A DNA stretch of 64,000 nucleotides from an uncultured Clostridia bacterium (GTDB taxonomy: Bacteria; Bacillota; Clostridia; Christensenellales; CAG-917): NCBI GenBank assembly GCA_934277615.1, contig CAKQUV010000006.1, positions 34,501 to 98,500 on the forward strand. Direction: 5' to 3'. The translations under genes and the position numbers were made by a program. Numbering within the stretch: position 1 is the stretch's first letter; each line of letters begins with the position of its first letter. Below, one piece after another: positions 7,109 through 20,200 of this stretch. The notes beneath the pieces were generated by a model. That model did not search any database. It was not told the origin of the DNA and saw only the letters and a list, made by a program, of their open reading frames with translations.

Positions 7109-8128
7109 TCATGCGCCCTCCTTCTCGTCCAACTTGAGTACGTTTATGGTTGCGGAAAAACTGAACGTCGCTCCGAGATAATCCATGCCCGAATAATACA
7201 TCTGATTTGACAAATTGCCGGTGATTGTCTTTATGTCCACGCCTTTGTCCTTGTAGAGCGAATCGAGCGTATATTTGTCCTCGTACGTAACGGTGCCGTC
7301 CGCATTCTTGACTTCTTTGAGGTCGCCTTTGAAGTATTGCGACCAGAACAGTCTTTCGGGAGCGAAAACAATGTAGAAATCGTACAATTTATCCTCGTCG
7401 TCTTTCGTATTGAATCCGACTATTTTTTGTTGCGCGTCGAGCACGCTGAGATTTGAAGCGTCATTTCCGTTTACGCTCTTCGCATAGCCGTTTTCGTCAA
7501 ACAAAATCTTCCCGTAAGGCGTGTAAAGAGTTTCACCTTTGGTGGAAACGGGCTTGTATTCTTGTTTTTTGTCCTCAGCAGTGCCTTCAAAGTTTTTTAC
7601 CTTCGCACCCGTTGCATCCGTTGTGTGTTTTTTAAAGAACCACGTGAACGCATATTGGATGTTTTGCGTATCGTTTGTGTAGTCGCGCTTCGTGATGCTT
7701 TCCGTGATATTGCCGTCGGCATCCTTTTGGATTATGTTTATCTTTACGCCGTCGATGTCGAGAGCAAAATCCACGGATTTGCCTGTCGTATCGAGCGATA
7801 TGACGTTGACAAAACTGAACGCGCGGTTGCTTTCGTTGCCGGGGTTGTTTACGCACTTGACATCCGAGATAATACCACCGTCTTTTGCGATTGCGGTCTG
7901 CCCTGCGTACTTCATATTTTCAAACAAATCGCCGTTATCCAAAGAGAACTCAACCGTATACGCTTGCGCAGTTTCCATGGTTATGGTGGTGATGGTAACT
8001 TCTTTGACATCCGAAAACCACGCAAAAGACGCCCCTACCATAACCAAGGTAACGACCATTATCAAAAGCGGAATCGCGATGCCGAACACCGTTTTGATTG
8101 TAAGTTTTCTGCGTGCGGAATTGTCCAT
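7109..8128 (-). CDS. SipW-type signal-peptide protein (TasA/camelysin-like) 1
   Basis: 339 residues. The signal region runs from about residue 12 and ends in GASFAWFSDVKEV, the hallmark of SipW-dependent exported proteins. The mature protein includes FSLDNGDLF, VNNPGNESNRAFSF and a C-terminal LGATFSFSATINVLKL strand, a beta-sandwich-like layout as in TasA-family subunits. AGGATAGGA is the ribosome site. It follows the giant gene by 106 bases and is immediately coupled to the next paralogue. No SipW peptidase gene lies in this window, so the enzyme must be encoded elsewhere. Function as an extracellular fibre or matrix component is inferred from the family. Confidence 0.75.
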   Translation of the reverse strand: MDNSARRKLTIKTVFGIAIPLLIMVVTLVMVGASFAWFSDVKEVTITTITMETAQAYTVEFSLDNGDLFENMKYAGQTAIAKDGGIISDVKCVNNPGNESNRAFSFVNVISLDTTGKSVDFALDIDGVKINIIQKDADGNITESITKRDYTNDTQNIQYAFTWFFKKHTTDATGAKVKNFEGTAEDKKQEYKPVSTKGETLYTPYGKILFDENGYAKSVNGNDASNLSVLDAQQKIVGFNTKDDEDKLYDFYIVFAPERLFWSQYFKGDLKEVKNADGTVTYEDKYTLDSLYKDKGVDIKTITGNLSNQMYYSGMDYLGATFSFSATINVLKLDEKEGA

Positions 8129-8156
8129 TTCGTAGTTTTCCTATCCTTTGTGCGTG

Positions 8157-8207
8157 GCGCGCTTGCGCGCACCGATATATTATATCTTTATAAATACAAT
8201 ATATCGG
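8157..8207 (-). repeat. Two hairpins between the giant gene and the first SipW-type gene
   Basis: Positions 8172-8207 form a 10-bp stem CCGATATATT/AATATATCGG. Positions 8157-8170 form GCGCGC-TT-GCGCGC, about 13 bases before the ribosome site of the 339-residue protein. The first could attenuate read-through from the giant gene, the second could limit access to the ribosome site. Confidence 0.65.
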
Positions 8208-8234
8208 CGTATTTTATTTGATTTTTTGAGATTT

Positions 8235-11200
8235 TTATACTGTTTGCGTATTTTGCTTGTAAGGCACGCTATTTTCGTTTGCCTCTTTCTCGAAAGCACT
8301 CTTGCCCGAGCCGAAATCGATTGTGTACGACTTTCCGCTCTCAACCGTAACGCTTCCGAAGAATGCGCCGCTATAAGCGTAATCGCCCACGCTCGTAGCC
8401 GTTGCAACGACGTCTGCCGTGAGGATGAAGGAGGCAAATCTCAACTCGCGAAGGAGTGCGACTTGTTGTCTGTTGCTTATCTCTATCTTACTGCTGTCGG
8501 TGCCGTGACCTGTGCCTACGAGCCAACTCGAAGAGGATATCGTATAAACCTTTATCGGCGTCGAATCGATCGTTCCGACCGTTTCTTTGATATCGTACAT
8601 GAGCATATACACATCTATGATATCTTTGAGGCGCAAGCTCTGTCTTGCATTCATATTTTTAATGCTATCCGATGCTTGGTTGGCGTAATCGAAATCGTCA
8701 AGCACATCGTACACGCCTTTTGCAGAGCCTTGATAATACTTCTTGCCATCGGTATCTGCGACGTATCCGCTTCTCGAACCTACGTTGACGACACCCGCAA
8801 TCGCTTCACCGTCAATCAATTGAGTGTAGGTCTTTGCCGTGCCGTACGTGCCGTTGGATACTGCAAGAGCACCGCTCGAGCGCGTCCATGCGGAGTTTGC
8901 AAGGTAGAACGCATTGGTTGCCGTTGCGCCGTTCGAGGACGCCGTGATTGCGCCGACGTTGCCCGTTGCGTCGATATAGACAAAGGACACCGCATTTGAC
9001 ACACCAACGTTAGCTTGCGACGACGAATCTTTCTCAATCGAGCCGATTAGACCGCCGATATTTCCGCCTTTTGCATTGATAGTGCCAAGCGCAATCGCTT
9101 TGTCTATCGACCTTGCAGACAAACCTATCAAGCCGCCCACGTTGCCGTCGCCGCTCATTGAAATGGTACCGTGCCACGACACGTTTTCTATTGCGTTTGC
9201 GCCTGTGAGAGCCTTGCCGGCGATGCCGCCGACGTTGCCCTTATCGGAAGTTATACTGAAGTTTCTGAGGTGCAAATTCTTGACTGTTGCATTGCCGCCA
9301 AGCACGTCGAACATACCCACGTTGTTTTCCGTGCTATTATCGCCAACGAAACTCATGATATTGAAGTATTCGATGACGTAACCGCCGCCGTCGTAAGTGC
9401 CTGTAAAGCCGTTTTCAAGCGACTTGAAGATGCTTCCGATTGCCACTGCGACGTTGCCCACGCCGACCTTGAGGAAGTTAGTGATAAACTCGCCGCCGTT
9501 GCCCCACTCTTTCTTGACGGTATCGCCGCTCGTTTCGTCGTAAACACGGAAGAAACCGTCAAGCATCTCGATATCCGACTGCGTAAACGTGCCGTTGATA
9601 TCGCGGATTTGCTTGAAGGAAGAGTATTTCTTTACGTCCCCAGCGCCTGTTGTCGTGGTGTAGTAATAACCCCAAGTGCCTCTTTCGTTTTCTTCGCCCG
9701 TCTCATTGAGGAATACGACGTGGTTTCCGCCTGCTTCCGTTTCGAGCCATTCAAAGTATCCGTCCCACGTCTTAACGTTTGCAGTTTCGGGTGGTACGGG
9801 TGCGTTGCTCGGTACGGTGAACGCTGCGCCCGCTTCGTATTCCGCATCGCTTATCAACGCAACCCATGTAACAGTGGTGTTGACGACTTGGTTAAATTCC
9901 GGATCGCCGCTGTTGGCACTCACCCACCAGTAGTAGGACGCTATGAGCAAGGACGAGAGCGAGCCGATTTCAAACGTATCGCTGTTCTCTTCCACGAAGT
10001 AACCTATCGTGAGAACGGGTTGGTTGGTCATATTGTAGTTGAGTTGCTTGCCGTTCTCTCCCGTTACGGAAGCAGACAATTTTTTGTTGCCTTGACTGCC
10101 TCTGATGACGGTGTACTCCTTGTAAATCTTGGGTGCGCCGTTCTCCTCCATCCAACCGTTCTCGACGGTTACGCTTATGTCATCAGGCACATCCACTGCC
10201 ACAACTTTCTCCCACTTGGTGTTGTAAGTGCCGTCCGCATTGGCGTAACTTTGCGTGGTGTTGTCGTACTTGATCTTGTACGTCTTGACGGTGATTTCGA
10301 TGGTGATTTTTTGACTGCTTTCGCCTCTGTCTTTGTTCTTAGTGTCTTGCGAGTCATAGACGGTTACAGACGTTTCGGACGTGCCGATTGTGCTCGACAT
10401 CGTTTTTCCATCGGTATCGACCACTTTGAAATTGTAGTTGGCGCTTGCGTTGCTGTTTTCCTTGCAGTCCTCGATGCTGAACACAAGGCTCTTAAAGAGG
10501 TTGTCCTGCAAAACGCGTGCGTCCGTCGCTCTGCCTTTTACAAAATCCGTACCGTTGTTGTAAACGAAGTTGACGTATCCGTCGAATGCGGCTCTGTCTT
10601 TTCCGACTTCGACGTATCTTGCCAAAACCTTGACAACGCCCGACGTTTCCGCACTCGGGAAACCGCTGATTGTAAAGCCTTCGCCGAGACGATAAGTGTT
10701 GCTCTTGTTGTTCTTAACGCCGTTGACTGCGCCCTTTGCGCCTCCGTAGAATACGTTGATACCGCCACTATTCTCGCCGAATGCTCTCGTCGCTCTGCCG
10801 TTGCGCAGTTTATCGAGCGTAACTGTTATCGTCGCAGGCGTAATCGTGCCGATATTCGCGTCCTCCGTCGAAGTTGCGTAAGCGTAATTCTTGTCGTATG
10901 TCGACTTGAGCGAATAAGTGAATGTGATTGCGATTCCGCTTGCTACGTTCTTATCGTTATATTTCGCGCTTATATTGAACGCGTCTTTGCTTATGCTGCG
11001 ATACTCTCCGCCGTTGGTTGACGATATGGTGTAGCCGATATTCTTCAACTGTTCGTCGGGTACAATTTGCGTTGCGTCGTAAACCTTGCTTATTCCGCCG
11101 CTCGGCCGTTCGATTTTCAATATCGATTTGTCAATATTGAACTTGCCACTTACAAGTCCGCCCGTGAACGAATAGTTTTCTTTGATAGGCGCAATGCCGC

Positions 11201-14200
11201 TGTTGGTTGTGCCTGCAACAAGACTGTGGCCGTCATACTCCATAGTATAGCCGGTGCCTGCATTGATTTTTCCGTCCGTAATACCGACAATGAGTTTGTC
11301 GTTGCCGTAACCTTCGAATTTGCCGCCCGATATCGGTTTTGTTTCCGATTTGCCGTTTGCTGTAAATATCAAGCTCGCTATGGTTAAACCTTGTTTTACG
11401 TTCTTCTTGTAAACAAACGGTCTTGATCTGTCATAGGTATTCCAAATTATCTCGACTGTTGCCGCGTTAATTGTGAACGTTACTTGATTGTTGGGCTTGC
11501 TCACAACCGAATAATTGGTTGAAGGTACGGCAACGTTGTTTCTTGTTGCAGTGATTGTATTTTGGCTCGCAACGCTGATCGTGTATATGCCTGCGTTGAC
11601 AAATACGCCTTTTTGACTACTGTCAGTATAGTTGACGGTGATTGTATCATCGCCGTATGTGAACACGCCCGTCTTTCCTTCAACCTTATTTACGACACCA
11701 AAAGTGTCTGCCGCCGTCATTTCGATGGATGGATAATGCGCAGTGGCGTCATAATCGACTTCTCCGTCGGCGATGTCGGCAATTGTCAATTTTTTTGGTG
11801 AAATTTTCCAAGACGTGCTTGTAGGACCACTCAAAACGTAGTTGCTTGTTGCGCCGCCCGATCCGAGCGTTACGGTTGCGCCATACGATTCGTTTGGCAA
11901 ATTGGCGTTGATAAAACCTTTTGCGAGCGTAACGTTAAGCTTGCGGTTTGATACTTTACCGTTTGACGCTACAGATATAGTATTGTCGTCCATAGTAGAT
12001 GCAACGGTGAGATAAACACTATCGCTACCGCAAATGCCGTCCACTTCGATAGAACTCAGCCCTTGCGCCTTGGTGTTGTAGGTGTAATTCGGATAAACGC
12101 CAATGCCATTTTGGGGCATACCTACAAAATTGAGCGTCAACTCTTTAGGATTAATTTTATACGTCTTGGTGCTTAATCCATTGCTGTTATTCGTTGCATT
12201 TTTGTACTCAACGCGACAGTTGACATCCGACACTTTACCTGAGGATTTGAGTCCAACACTGTAAGTGGTTGCATTGACTGAAGTTACAAACGTAAAAATG
12301 GCAGTTTGCCCGCTTACTTCGTTCACATTGTCAAGTTTTGTACCGCTTAAATTTTGAGTGAAATAATCGAGCACGAAGGTCTTATAGTCAGTTTGTATAG
12401 AGGATTCCGGCTTGATTGTGGCGATTATTTGACCGACTGTCGACGAGTCGTAAGTGTGATATCCATTAGGATGGACTGTCGACCACGTAACCGTAAGCGT
12501 ATTGACGCTGATTGTAAACTTACCAGGTGTATAATTCTCCGCCTCGGATTCGAACTTGTAGTTGCAATCGTCGCTCGGCTTGCCGAATACGATATAGTAC
12601 GAACCGACATTCTTTGCTTGAGATACTTTGATAGTGTTTCCTGACACTTCAAACTTGGCTATAACCGCATTATTGGAGTCTTTTAACTCGATTGCTTCGC
12701 CAACGTTCGTCCATGTAGTATTAGTGGAATATGTCGGAGTCTTTGAATCGTCGCCGAGGACCGCGTACACTGTGGGTGCAAATTGCGAAAGGACAGTTGC
12801 CACGTTGTCGGTGGCAAGAATACCCTTGCCGCCGATCGTCCAAGTTGCCGTATGAGTGCTGTTGTTGAATTGCGCACTCGTCGGACTGAGCGTAAGCGAT
12901 AAACTTCTCCTTTCGACGGTGAGTTCGTACGTTGTGTTCTTAACCTGATAGTTTGTCTTATCGGATATGTCGTTGTTGGAAATCTTGACTTTGTACGTCT
13001 TTGCCATCTTGTAGATGATGTTGAACGACGCTCCGTACGCTTTGCCGTCGGATTCGTTGTTTATCGTATACTTCTTGTCGCTCGCCGCCTTGGTGTTTTC
13101 GACATTTTCCCACTTTGGATTCGCAACGGTGATTTCTTGCGAATTTTGAGTGATTTTTACGTTAGGATTGACTGTCGGATCCCATGTTATCTTCGCCAAT
13201 TCTTTGTCGTTTCCGTCGGTGATGGAAATCGTAAATTTAAATGTACCTTTATCGGGCGATACGACGTTTTGTAGCGTCAATGTGGTTATGATACCGCCGC
13301 TTTCGTTCTTTTCGCCATCGCTTGATTCATATTTCTCGCCATAGATATATTTGGTATCCATGCCTTTTTGTGCGAGAGTAAGTTCACGCTTATTTATTCT
13401 CCATGCGCCTTCGTTGATACCGCCGACAACGTACGGCTTGCCTTCGTCGTCAAAATAGTAAACGCTGACCGTTGTGTAATAGGTCTTGGCAATTTTCGGC
13501 GTTTCGTTATCCTTGTTGACGGCGTTGTAGAAATAGCTGTTTTTATTGTCCGGATTAACGGCGCTTTGGTCGCTGAGGGTTGAATCGTACTTGATGTCGC
13601 CCGACAAGCTGATAGGCGCGTAACGCTCGTAGCCGTTGTAGGTGAGCGCACTGCCCATTGCGATGGAACGATAATACACCGCGACGTTTTGAGATACACC
13701 GCCCTCTGCTTGTATGAAGAACTTGCCGTCGTGGTTGACAGAGGTCGGTTTTGTATTGCCGGAAGAGGCAATATACATATAGTAACCGCTTGCGCTCGGG
13801 TTGTTCTTGAAGTTTGCAGCCGTTGCCGTGGCATAGAGCGTGCCTTTGTGCGGAACGGTGGATATGGTTCCGTCAACGCTTTCGCGCACGATTACGGAAT
13901 ATAGCGGATTGTGCGCATACGGGCTGTTTGCCTTGCTATCGTCGTCGTATCCTGCGTTGCGCTCGGACAGTGTGTAAGCGTTGGCGATACGTTTCCAGTA
14001 CCACAAGTCGGAATATCCGTCTGCGGTGGAAACGGTATGTTTTGCGCTGATTGTGCCGATTTGGTTATTCTCGCCGTTTTGGTCTTTGGAATAGACAAAA
14101 TACCAGCCCGTAGCCTTTGTGCCTGTGGAATACTGCTTCCAGTCGGACACGGTTTCAACCCATGCGCCGACTTTCTCCTCATAGGTTATTTTCGACTTAT

Positions 14201-17200
14201 TATTATCGTCCTTGCCAACCGTTATGTCAAAGTACTCTTGCCACGTGAGGTTTTCGTCAATAAGCACGTAGCCCTCGTTTTCATTGGCTTCGTCCTCGCT
14301 TGCGGTGTACGTTACCGTCGTACCGTCATATATTTTGACGGAGTGCGTGCCGACGGACTCGTAATAGGCGTACGGAGTGGGATAGATTGCCACTTCTTCG
14401 TCCGTATCGTCGCCGCCTGTCGTCGTATCGTCGCTTGTCGAAGCGTCCGTGGTCGTTGCGCCGGTGCCGATAAGTTCTTTGGTGAACACGACGGTAACCG
14501 TCTTGCCTTCTTGATTGTACGTTTCAAAAGCAAGCCTGTATCTGCCGAGCGTGGTCTGCAAATTGGTTACGCTGGAGCCTGCAAGCTCCGCATTGGTATA
14601 GCCCTTAACCCAGTATGACGTGCTTGCGTCGGTGTCGTCTTCCGCTTTATATCCGTTGCTTGAATCTGCGACTCTGGCAAGACCGATAATGCCGCCTGCG
14701 TTGCCGTCCGTTGCGGTGAAAATGCCGCCGCCGCTATCGGGGCTGATACTGTATGCGGAATCGATGACCGTCTTTTTGCCTATGGTTGCGCCCACGATAC
14801 CGCCTACGTTCTTGCCGCCGACAACCGTGGTGCCGTATGCGAGCATGTTGGCAATGGTGATATTGTCAGCCTTGATAAGACCGACGATACCGCCGACGTG
14901 ATAGTAACCTTCTGCCGTAACGGTGCCTCTGGCGTAATAAGTGTTGTTTGTCCATTTATCGCTATTGGTATTGTCAAAGAGGTTGTCGTCTTTGTTGCCG
15001 ATTGCGCCGATTGCGCCGCCGATGCCGCCCCATACGTATTCTTTGTCCGCACTTGGCTTTTCGGTGGCTTTGAGAAGTTGCAAAATGCCGTTTGCCTCGA
15101 AGTGAGTGTGCGAAACGACGATATTCGCAGACGTAATTCTTTCTTTTTCGTTCTTGGAAATAACAAGTGAATTGGGCACGCCGATAAAGCCGACTGAGCC
15201 GCCGACTGCCGTGGTTGCGCCCACGTTTAACATCGCGCCTTCGCTAATGAAATCGGTGTATCCCGTTTTTCCTGCAAGCACGCCGATAGAGCCGCCGACG
15301 TATTTTTCGCCGTTGACGGTGCCTTTGGAGCGGAACTCGACCTTGAACTGCTCATTGCCGAGAGATTGCCCGAGCAACATACCGATTGAACCGCCGACAT
15401 AGTTTATGCCGACAACGTTGAACTTGGAATCGTCCGCTACTGCGTTGTCTGCCGCCACGAGAGCGTCGGATTGTGTGGCGACTGCAACCGCCTCATTGAT
15501 AAATTCGGTTTTGCCGTCCAATGATTCGATGCTTGCGCCTTTTGCGACGTAACCGATAGAACCGCCGACGTAATCTCTGCCCTTGACGTTGCCTTTGTTG
15601 ACAAACCTGCCTGCGATTCGACCGCTATTGAGCCTGCCGATAACGCCGCCGACGAAATCCCCTTCGCCCACAACTTTGCCTTCGTTGGTGATTTGAAGTA
15701 TAGCAGAGCCATAATTGCTTCCGCCTGTTGAGAGCGCGCCGTCGCTGTAGCCGATAATGCCGCCGATATTGCTATTGCCTGCGACTTGACCTGCGTTGAC
15801 AATGACGCCTTTGACAATCTTGACCACGCCGCCCTCTGCGCTGTTGCCGACGATACCGCCGACGTTGTCGCCCGTACCCTTGATGAGAGTGTCGATTGTC
15901 GCTTTCTTCTCCGCATCGTTTACGGAATTGACAATCCTGATTGACAAAGCGTCGTCATAATTGACAGCGCGGTATTGGTCTGCGCCGATAAGCAATGTGC
16001 TTTTGCTATTGTTGTAGCCTATGAAACCGCCGACGTCGTGGCTTGCGGTGATATTACCGCCGATTTGAATATCCGTATCGTCCGCCAAAATGTTGACAAT
16101 ACCGTTGTTTTTGCCTATAAATCCGCCGATTTGATATGCCGTTTTTGCCGTAATGGTCGGTGCGACCTTGAACGTGCCGCTGAACGCAACGTCATCCGTA
16201 CGTCCTGCAACACCGCCTATATTGCGGTTGAAGTGATCGGTATCGACCGCTGCCGCAATCTCGATTGTGCCGCCCACCTCGATCTCGGAGCCCGTTGCGA
16301 TTCTCGCGCCCGAGCCCATATCGCCGACGATACCGCCGACGTTGCGCACAACGCCGTCGTTGCTGCGGTCGTTTACGGAGTTATATTTGGTTTGCACGTC
16401 TATGACGATTTTGCCTTTGAACACGATGTTGCCGCTGAACGTGGTGGTGATAGGGTCGGTTCCCTCGGCGTTGAACGTCAAGCCTACGATACCGCCTATT
16501 GCCGTACCGCCCTCGCCCGCGTTGGAAACGTCGCCCCAACTGTTGCCACGCTTGATTGTCGCGGATTGGAGCACTTTGCAACCGCTGATTTCGTTGACGG
16601 CATCGGGCGTTTCGCCGACGATGCCGCCTATACGGTTTTCGCCAAGTATATTCACCTTATTCGCCGCGCTATCGTCGCCCACAACGCACTCGCGCACGAT
16701 AATGGAAAGGTGCAAGTTCGAATAACCTAAAATACCGCCCGTTCTCGTGCCGACGTCCGTAAGAGCCGTATCGAACGGAATGGCACTTATTGTCGCTTCT
16801 TGCACGAGGTTGGAAGCAATCTCTACCCTGTTGTTTCTGTTTTTTGCAGAATATGTAGCATAGACATAACCGATAATGCCGCCGATGTTATCCTTTGCAC
16901 TTTGCACTTTTGCATTGACGACTTTGTTGTTTTTAACGGTCAAAGTCGTGCCGTCGTAATACAAACCGCTTTTCGCGGTATTTGCTCTGCCGACAATGCC
17001 GCCTGCAGCGGTAGTTATATTCTCGATGTCGCTGTCACTGTACGTTTGAGATGTGCCGTATGCGTAAACCTCAAGCGTTCTGTTGCCGGAACCTGCCTCG
17101 CATCCGTCGATTATTGACGAGCCGTAAGCCGCGGCGACTATACCGCCTGCAATAGAACGACTTGATACAGACGTTCCGTTGGCATACGCAATAACGCTGC

Positions 17201-20200
17201 CCGACGCGCCTATCGAGCGCACCTCGGCATCCTGCACATTGCCAAACAAGCCTGCATATCCCTTGTATGCGATACGCAAATTGGCAATTTCCGTTACACC
17301 TTTCTCAACAACTTTTCCGTCTTGATCCTTGACTGACCATTCACCGGAAATAGTGCCTTTAAAGACGTTATTACCGCCCTTTCTACCTATCGGCAGGAAG
17401 TTTTGCGTATCGAACGCAGCGTTTGCTGCCAGCGTGCCGTTCGTACCGTACGCATGGTTTGACGCTTTCCAAGCGTTGTAAGTATTGGTTGATGTATTGT
17501 CTTGTTTCAAAACGCCGCCCAAAGCGAACAAGTGATAACTCTTGCCCGTTTTCCAATCGCTTGCCGTAGTAAAAGACGGAGACGCTTTGGATGAGAACTT
17601 GTACGCTGCCGTTGCGGAAGGTCTTGACGTAGAGCCGTCCGTGGGCAAATTGATAATCAATGCGGTATCGGAGGCCATATTTTCGTCTAAAGTGATATTG
17701 TTTGTACCATTGGCAAATTCAATATATTTGCCACTGAACGTATAGCCCAAATCGACAAGCGCTTGCAAGCCGAGCAAATCGATACCGTCTCTTATGACAT
17801 ACGGGCTGTACTCGTCGCCTGCGTCTTGAGTTCTATAACTACCGTAGTTGTCGTCGTAGCCGTAGTTTTGAGAATTCATGCTCAAGCCGTTGTAGGTATC
17901 GACTGCAAAAACTGCAAGTTGCGGCAAACATCCAGGCAAATAAATATAGCCATAGCTCGAGCCTGCTTTATAACCCGTAGTATTCTGTGCGCCTATCGTT
18001 GCCTTGCTTGCATTCCATGTAGTTGCCAAACTCTTAATTGTGCCGACGGTTCCGCCACTCTTCATTACAGCAGTAAGTTGTGCAAGATTTTCAAGCGTTT
18101 CACCTGTACGGACTTTTTCAATACTACCGCCATCTTGGTTATTCCAACCGGAGTAATATGCGTCTTTGTTGTCTTTCTTATTGATAATATTATTTGCAAT
18201 ACCATAACTATTGTTGACTGTTACGTTTGCTTTACTCGTATCATCCTCTTGAATAAAACCGACAATGTCTGCGCTGTAGTGAGTTTCTGACGACGCTTTA
18301 TTGGCTTCCATAATTCTGATTTTGCCGACAGAGTAACAATTTTCAATTTTAACCTCGTGCGTTACACCCGATTCGGTGGCAGCTTCTGCCAGAATACCGC
18401 CGTTACGAGATTGCCATTCAGTCAAGGCCCTTGTGCTGTTACCACCGTATGCATCAATATCGCCCGTGTTATAACAATAGCGCATGGTCAGTTGCACCGC
18501 AACACCTACTATACCGCCTGCGAGCGAACCGTTGAAGTTGTAACCACTGCTACCGAATTGAGGTATACCGCGATAACTCTTGTATCCGACTATAATCTTA
18601 CCCGTGTTATAACTATAGGCAATAGTAGCCATATGATCCGCCTGAGCAGAGGTGGATTTTTTATCATCCGGGATTGTTCCGATAATTCCGACAAGTCCGC
18701 CTGCGATGTTACTCAAACCTCTTATATGACCTGTATTGTAGCAGGCAAACATATTAAGAGTGGAAGCCTTTCCCGCTTCGCCGATGATGCCGCCTACACG
18801 CGACCATGCGTTTGTCGCTCTCTTCTTATCATAATCACTGTCACTCGATACCATAAATATGTTATACTCGGTAGCCTCGATATGACCTGTGTTTGCACTG
18901 TTTTGAATATTTGTCACCGCAGTGACTCTGCCGACAAGTCCGCCGACCTTGGTTTTGCCTTTTATTTTTCCTGTGTTAAGGCAACTCTCGATTGTGATAT
19001 CATTCGTCGCATACGCAATAAGTCCGCCCGTGCCGTAAGAATAGTCATCCGGCGCACCAACTTCCTGAACGGCATTTTTTGTGAATTTAGAACCTTCAAG
19101 GGATTCTATATTTCCCTTGTTGACGCAACCTATAAACGTAATCTGTGCATCGCTCGTGCTGAATCCTGCAAAGCCTGCCACCCTGCTGTAGCCTATAACG
19201 TCTGTATTGTTGGTGCAGTTTTCAAATTTTATGTCGCCGAGAGGCTTACCTACAAAGCCCGCAATATCGCTTGCCGCATTGTATTCAAGTTTAGCAGTTT
19301 GGTCATTAGTGAGACCATTACCGGTGGTTACTCTTGTTTCGCTTTCCGCGCTACCGGCGACAATGTAGCCTTCTATCGTCAAGTTTTTGAAGCTTGCGCC
19401 TTTTGCATTGGGGAACACGCTTACGTTGTGGTAATTGCCGCTGGTGTAAGTGATTGTGATCTTCTTGCCGTTGCCGTCAAAATGGCCTTGGAATGATTTG
19501 CCGCCTGTATTGTTGTTTGCAATAGAGCCTGCAAAGTTGTAACCTACGTTGTCGGTTGCATATGCGCCTTTCCCGGTATTGGTTGTCAACGAACCAAAGG
19601 TATATGTAGCGTTGTTTATACCGGTATGACTTGCCGATTTTGTAACGGTAACGTCGGTAAGCAGTTTTATATGAGCATTGGTATAGGTGTTTGTACCGCT
19701 ATAAATACTCCATGCAAATTCGTTCCACTCATTTTGAGTGCTGATTGTATACGGGTTTTGCTCGGAGCCGAGCTCGAGATTGCCACTGTCGTAATCGCCC
19801 ACTTGCCCTTTTGCATTGACATCTGCCTCGCTTGTGCCGATAATCACGCCCTTAAAGTAAATGTTGGCTTTTATGTTGGTTATATAGCCGTTGCTGTCGT
19901 ATCTTGTTCCGCCTGCAACAACGTCCGCATAATAAGCATATTTGAGATTGCTATCTTCGCTATATTTTGCGCCCGAGGGGGCTTGATAGCCTTTTGCGAC
20001 GTTGACAAGGCTCATTTGGAGCAAAAGATACGTCTTGACTGCTTCGTCTGACATAGAACTGTCAAGATTGTAAATCTTGCGTGCATTGGCTATATCTTCG
20101 GGGTTTATCTCTATTTCCGATTCCAAAAATCTCGCAATATCCTTAAATACGACCTTTGTTTTGCACACAGAAAAACTTGTGCCGTCGTACATCGGTACGC

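Noticed and set aside
9171..11021. 616-codon open frame on the plus strand, and many others opposite the giant gene
   Set aside because: It is antisense to the clearly coding GLUG/MBG protein, lacks a ribosome site and has a composition expected from the complement of that gene's codons.
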